In this document: one piece after another, positions 62,406-64,000 of the stretch | How the letters are laid out: each line of letters starts with the position of its first letter | Numbering within the stretch: position 1 is the first letter of the stretch | Origin: UBA4408 sp002389785 | GTDB taxonomy: Bacteria > Bacteroidota > Bacteroidia > UBA4408 | Length of the DNA: 64,000 bases | Direction: 5' to 3' | Assembly: GCA_035438985.1 (NCBI GenBank) | Contig: DAORJK010000014.1 | Span: 1 to 64,000 of the forward strand | The notes under the pieces: generated by a model | What the model was told of the DNA's origin: nothing | Seen by the model: only the letters and a program-made list of their open reading frames with translations | Databases searched by the model: none | Program-made: the position numbers and the translations under genes

Positions 62406-64000
62406 ATGAAAGTAAAACGCTATTTTAGAATGCTTCTTTTTTGTTTAATTGTTTCATTTGGCAAACAATCATTTGCGGAAATACCTGAACTTAAGTGGGT
62501 AAAAGGGATTGGCAATGAAGCCATAGGCTTTAATGTTACATCAGATAACTTTGGCAATATATATATAGTTGGGCATGTGGGATGGGGAAATGATTTTGAC
62601 CCTTCAATACTGAATAGTTTTCTTTATGGAGAGGAGGGGGATAATTTTCTTGCTAAATATGACATTAGTGGAAACTTTCTTTGGGCAAGAAGACTTGGAT
62701 CCTTAAGACTGGATGAGGGATATGATGTTGCTGTGGATAAAAATAGCAACGTTTATATAACTGGCTTTTTTCAATATAACTTAAGTTCAACGGTTTATTC
62801 TTCAGGCAATGAAGACATCTTTCTGGCAAAATATGATACAAATGGTAATCTAATATGGTTAAATCACATGGGAGGGGCAGATTGGGATATTGGCACTTCA
62901 CTTGATGTTGACAGCAGTGGAAACATTTTTGTCTCCGGATCTTTTGATGGACCAGCTGATTTCGACCCTTCTACTGGAACTTCGATTTTAAATGGAACTG
63001 TAAATGGATTCTTGGCGAAATACGACACCAATGGAACTTTGATTTGGGCAAAAAAAATTGGAGAGAGTTCATCCATATTCGCGCAGACCCAATGTTCAGC
63101 CATTTCAATAGATATAGAAGGTAATTTGATAATTACTGGATTGTTTGGCGATACGATGGACTTTGATCCTTCATCTAATGTAGCCAATTTGATCTCAAAT
63201 GGTGATGCAGACATTTTTCTTGCTAAATACGATAACAATGGCAATTATTTATGGGCGATACAAATTGGCGATACAGGTTATGCATTAGGCTGTAGTTTAG
63301 CTACAGATTTTTATAAAAATATCTATTTAGCAGGATATTACAACGGAATAACTGATTTTGATCCTTCACCAGACACTGCATGTTTAAATTCGGCGAATGG
63401 TCGAAATTTCATTGCAAAGTATGACACTATTGGGAATTATATTTGGGCGAACCCATTAAATTCTGGAGGAAACGCATTAAATATTGATCTGGTTGTGGAC
63501 AGTGTTGGAAATATTTTTACATCAGGATTATTTAGTGATACTGTTGATATTGATCCGTCTACAGCTATTAACAATTTAATTTCAAAGGGGTCAGTTGACT
63601 TTTATTTAGCAGAATACGATAGTGATGGAAATTATAAAAGGGCATTTAGCATAGGGGGGCCTTCATACGAAGATATATACGGATTAGCTTTAGACAATAG
63701 CAAGAATGTAATTTTAACCGGGACCAGCTGGGGAGCTGTTGATTTTGACCCTTCAATTAATTCTACTCCTTTAACTGGTGGTAGGAATATGTTTCTTGCA
63801 AAATATAGTTTATGTAATAGTTCCTCATTTCAAACTGTAACTGTTTGTAATAGCTATTTGTCACAAAGCGGAAATTATACTTGGGTAAGTTCTGGAACAT
63901 ACTTCGATACAATTCCAAATGCTGCGGGTTGTGATAGCATCATAACAATAAATCTTACCATCAATCAAAGTACAAATTCATCCCAAATAATTACAGCCTG
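62406..64000 (+). CDS. secreted propeller-like repeat protein (3' end beyond window)
   Basis: An open frame of 531 codons from ATG 62406 (leader MKVKRYFRMLLFCLIVSFGKQSFA) to the window edge, without a stop. Repeats of ~75 residues have the form GNIFVSGSFDG...DFDPS...FLAKYDTNGTLIWAKKIG, an SBBP-like propeller pattern. After about six repeats comes CNSYLSQSGNYTWVSSG with NAAGCDSIITINLTI, a module common before T9SS sorting domains in this phylum. A T9SS end is expected outside the window. Distinct in sequence from the 2304-5274 pair. Confidence 0.85.
   Translation, partial: MKVKRYFRMLLFCLIVSFGKQSFAEIPELKWVKGIGNEAIGFNVTSDNFGNIYIVGHVGWGNDFDPSILNSFLYGEEGDNFLAKYDISGNFLWARRLGSLRLDEGYDVAVDKNSNVYITGFFQYNLSSTVYSSGNEDIFLAKYDTNGNLIWLNHMGGADWDIGTSLDVDSSGNIFVSGSFDGPADFDPSTGTSILNGTVNGFLAKYDTNGTLIWAKKIGESSSIFAQTQCSAISIDIEGNLIITGLFGDTMDFDPSSNVANLISNGDADIFLAKYDNNGNYLWAIQIGDTGYALGCSLATDFYKNIYLAGYYNGITDFDPSPDTACLNSANGRNFIAKYDTIGNYIWANPLNSGGNALNIDLVVDSVGNIFTSGLFSDTVDIDPSTAINNLISKGSVDFYLAEYDSDGNYKRAFSIGGPSYEDIYGLALDNSKNVILTGTSWGAVDFDPSINSTPLTGGRNMFLAKYSLCNSSSFQTVTVCNSYLSQSGNYTWVSSGTYFDTIPNAAGCDSIITINLTINQSTNSSQIITA

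Noticed and set aside
62665..63244. Two minus-strand frames near the right edge
   Set aside because: Antisense to the continuous propeller-repeat frame on the plus strand, which has a signal peptide and a regular repeat pattern.

Overview
The window is a low-GC stretch of a Bacteroidota genome, most likely a draft or metagenome-assembled scaffold because it contains a gap of exactly 100 Ns at 6639-6738. The assignment rests on several type IX secretion (T9SS) cargo proteins with C-terminal sorting domains, a giant SprB-repeat adhesin beside a PorP/SprF-type protein, DUF4271 next to hemD, promoter -7 boxes of the form TAnnTTTG, and the near absence of Shine-Dalgarno sequences. Base 1 sits in what looks like the end of an IS21-type insertion sequence, and the last gene runs off the right edge.

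Left part (1-7172): a run of minus-strand secreted proteins. It holds a large Ig/PKD-like protein truncated by the IS end, then two tandem T9SS propeller-like paralogues. Each paralogue is preceded by a short reading frame resembling the N-terminus of the first protein. One paralogue has its signal peptide put out of frame by a homopolymer tract. A NarL/LuxR-type response regulator follows, flanked by two inverted copies of a 15-bp motif. Then come an initiator tRNA (tRNA-fMet, minus strand) with its terminator, the assembly gap, and a tandem array of damaged tRNA-fMet copies carrying a 16-bp palindrome.

Middle-left (7173-22643): era-marC, a lipoprotein with a c-type heme motif followed by a YceI protein, DUF4271-hemD, a TIGR01777 epimerase, a small heat-shock protein, a histidine kinase-recJ pair, and a 2054-residue alpha-2-macroglobulin with a thioester motif.

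Centre (22651-33919): porP/sprF-like plus a 3448-residue adhesin with about 39 SprB repeats and a type B (CHU_C) T9SS sorting domain. These form a tight two-gene unit in which the adhesin is downstream on the forward map but upstream in transcription order.

Right part (34160-64000): mostly housekeeping genes mixed with secreted proteins. They are mannose-1-phosphate guanylyltransferase, a PLP aminotransferase, a SprT-like protein, feoAB with an operator-like dyad, fbp, DinB, AHSA1, a TPR-SpoIIE phosphatase, a GEVED/T9SS protein, mfd, two outer-membrane-barrel candidates, a helical protein of unknown function, a tandem pair of small T9SS paralogues, uvrC, a four-gene lysS/membrane protein/gpsA/SGNH-hydrolase unit, and a partial secreted propeller protein. 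No complete mobile element, CRISPR array or defence system is visible. The least explained structures are the tRNA-derived repeats, the short-peptide/propeller modules, and the cysteine and super-repeat pattern in the adhesin.
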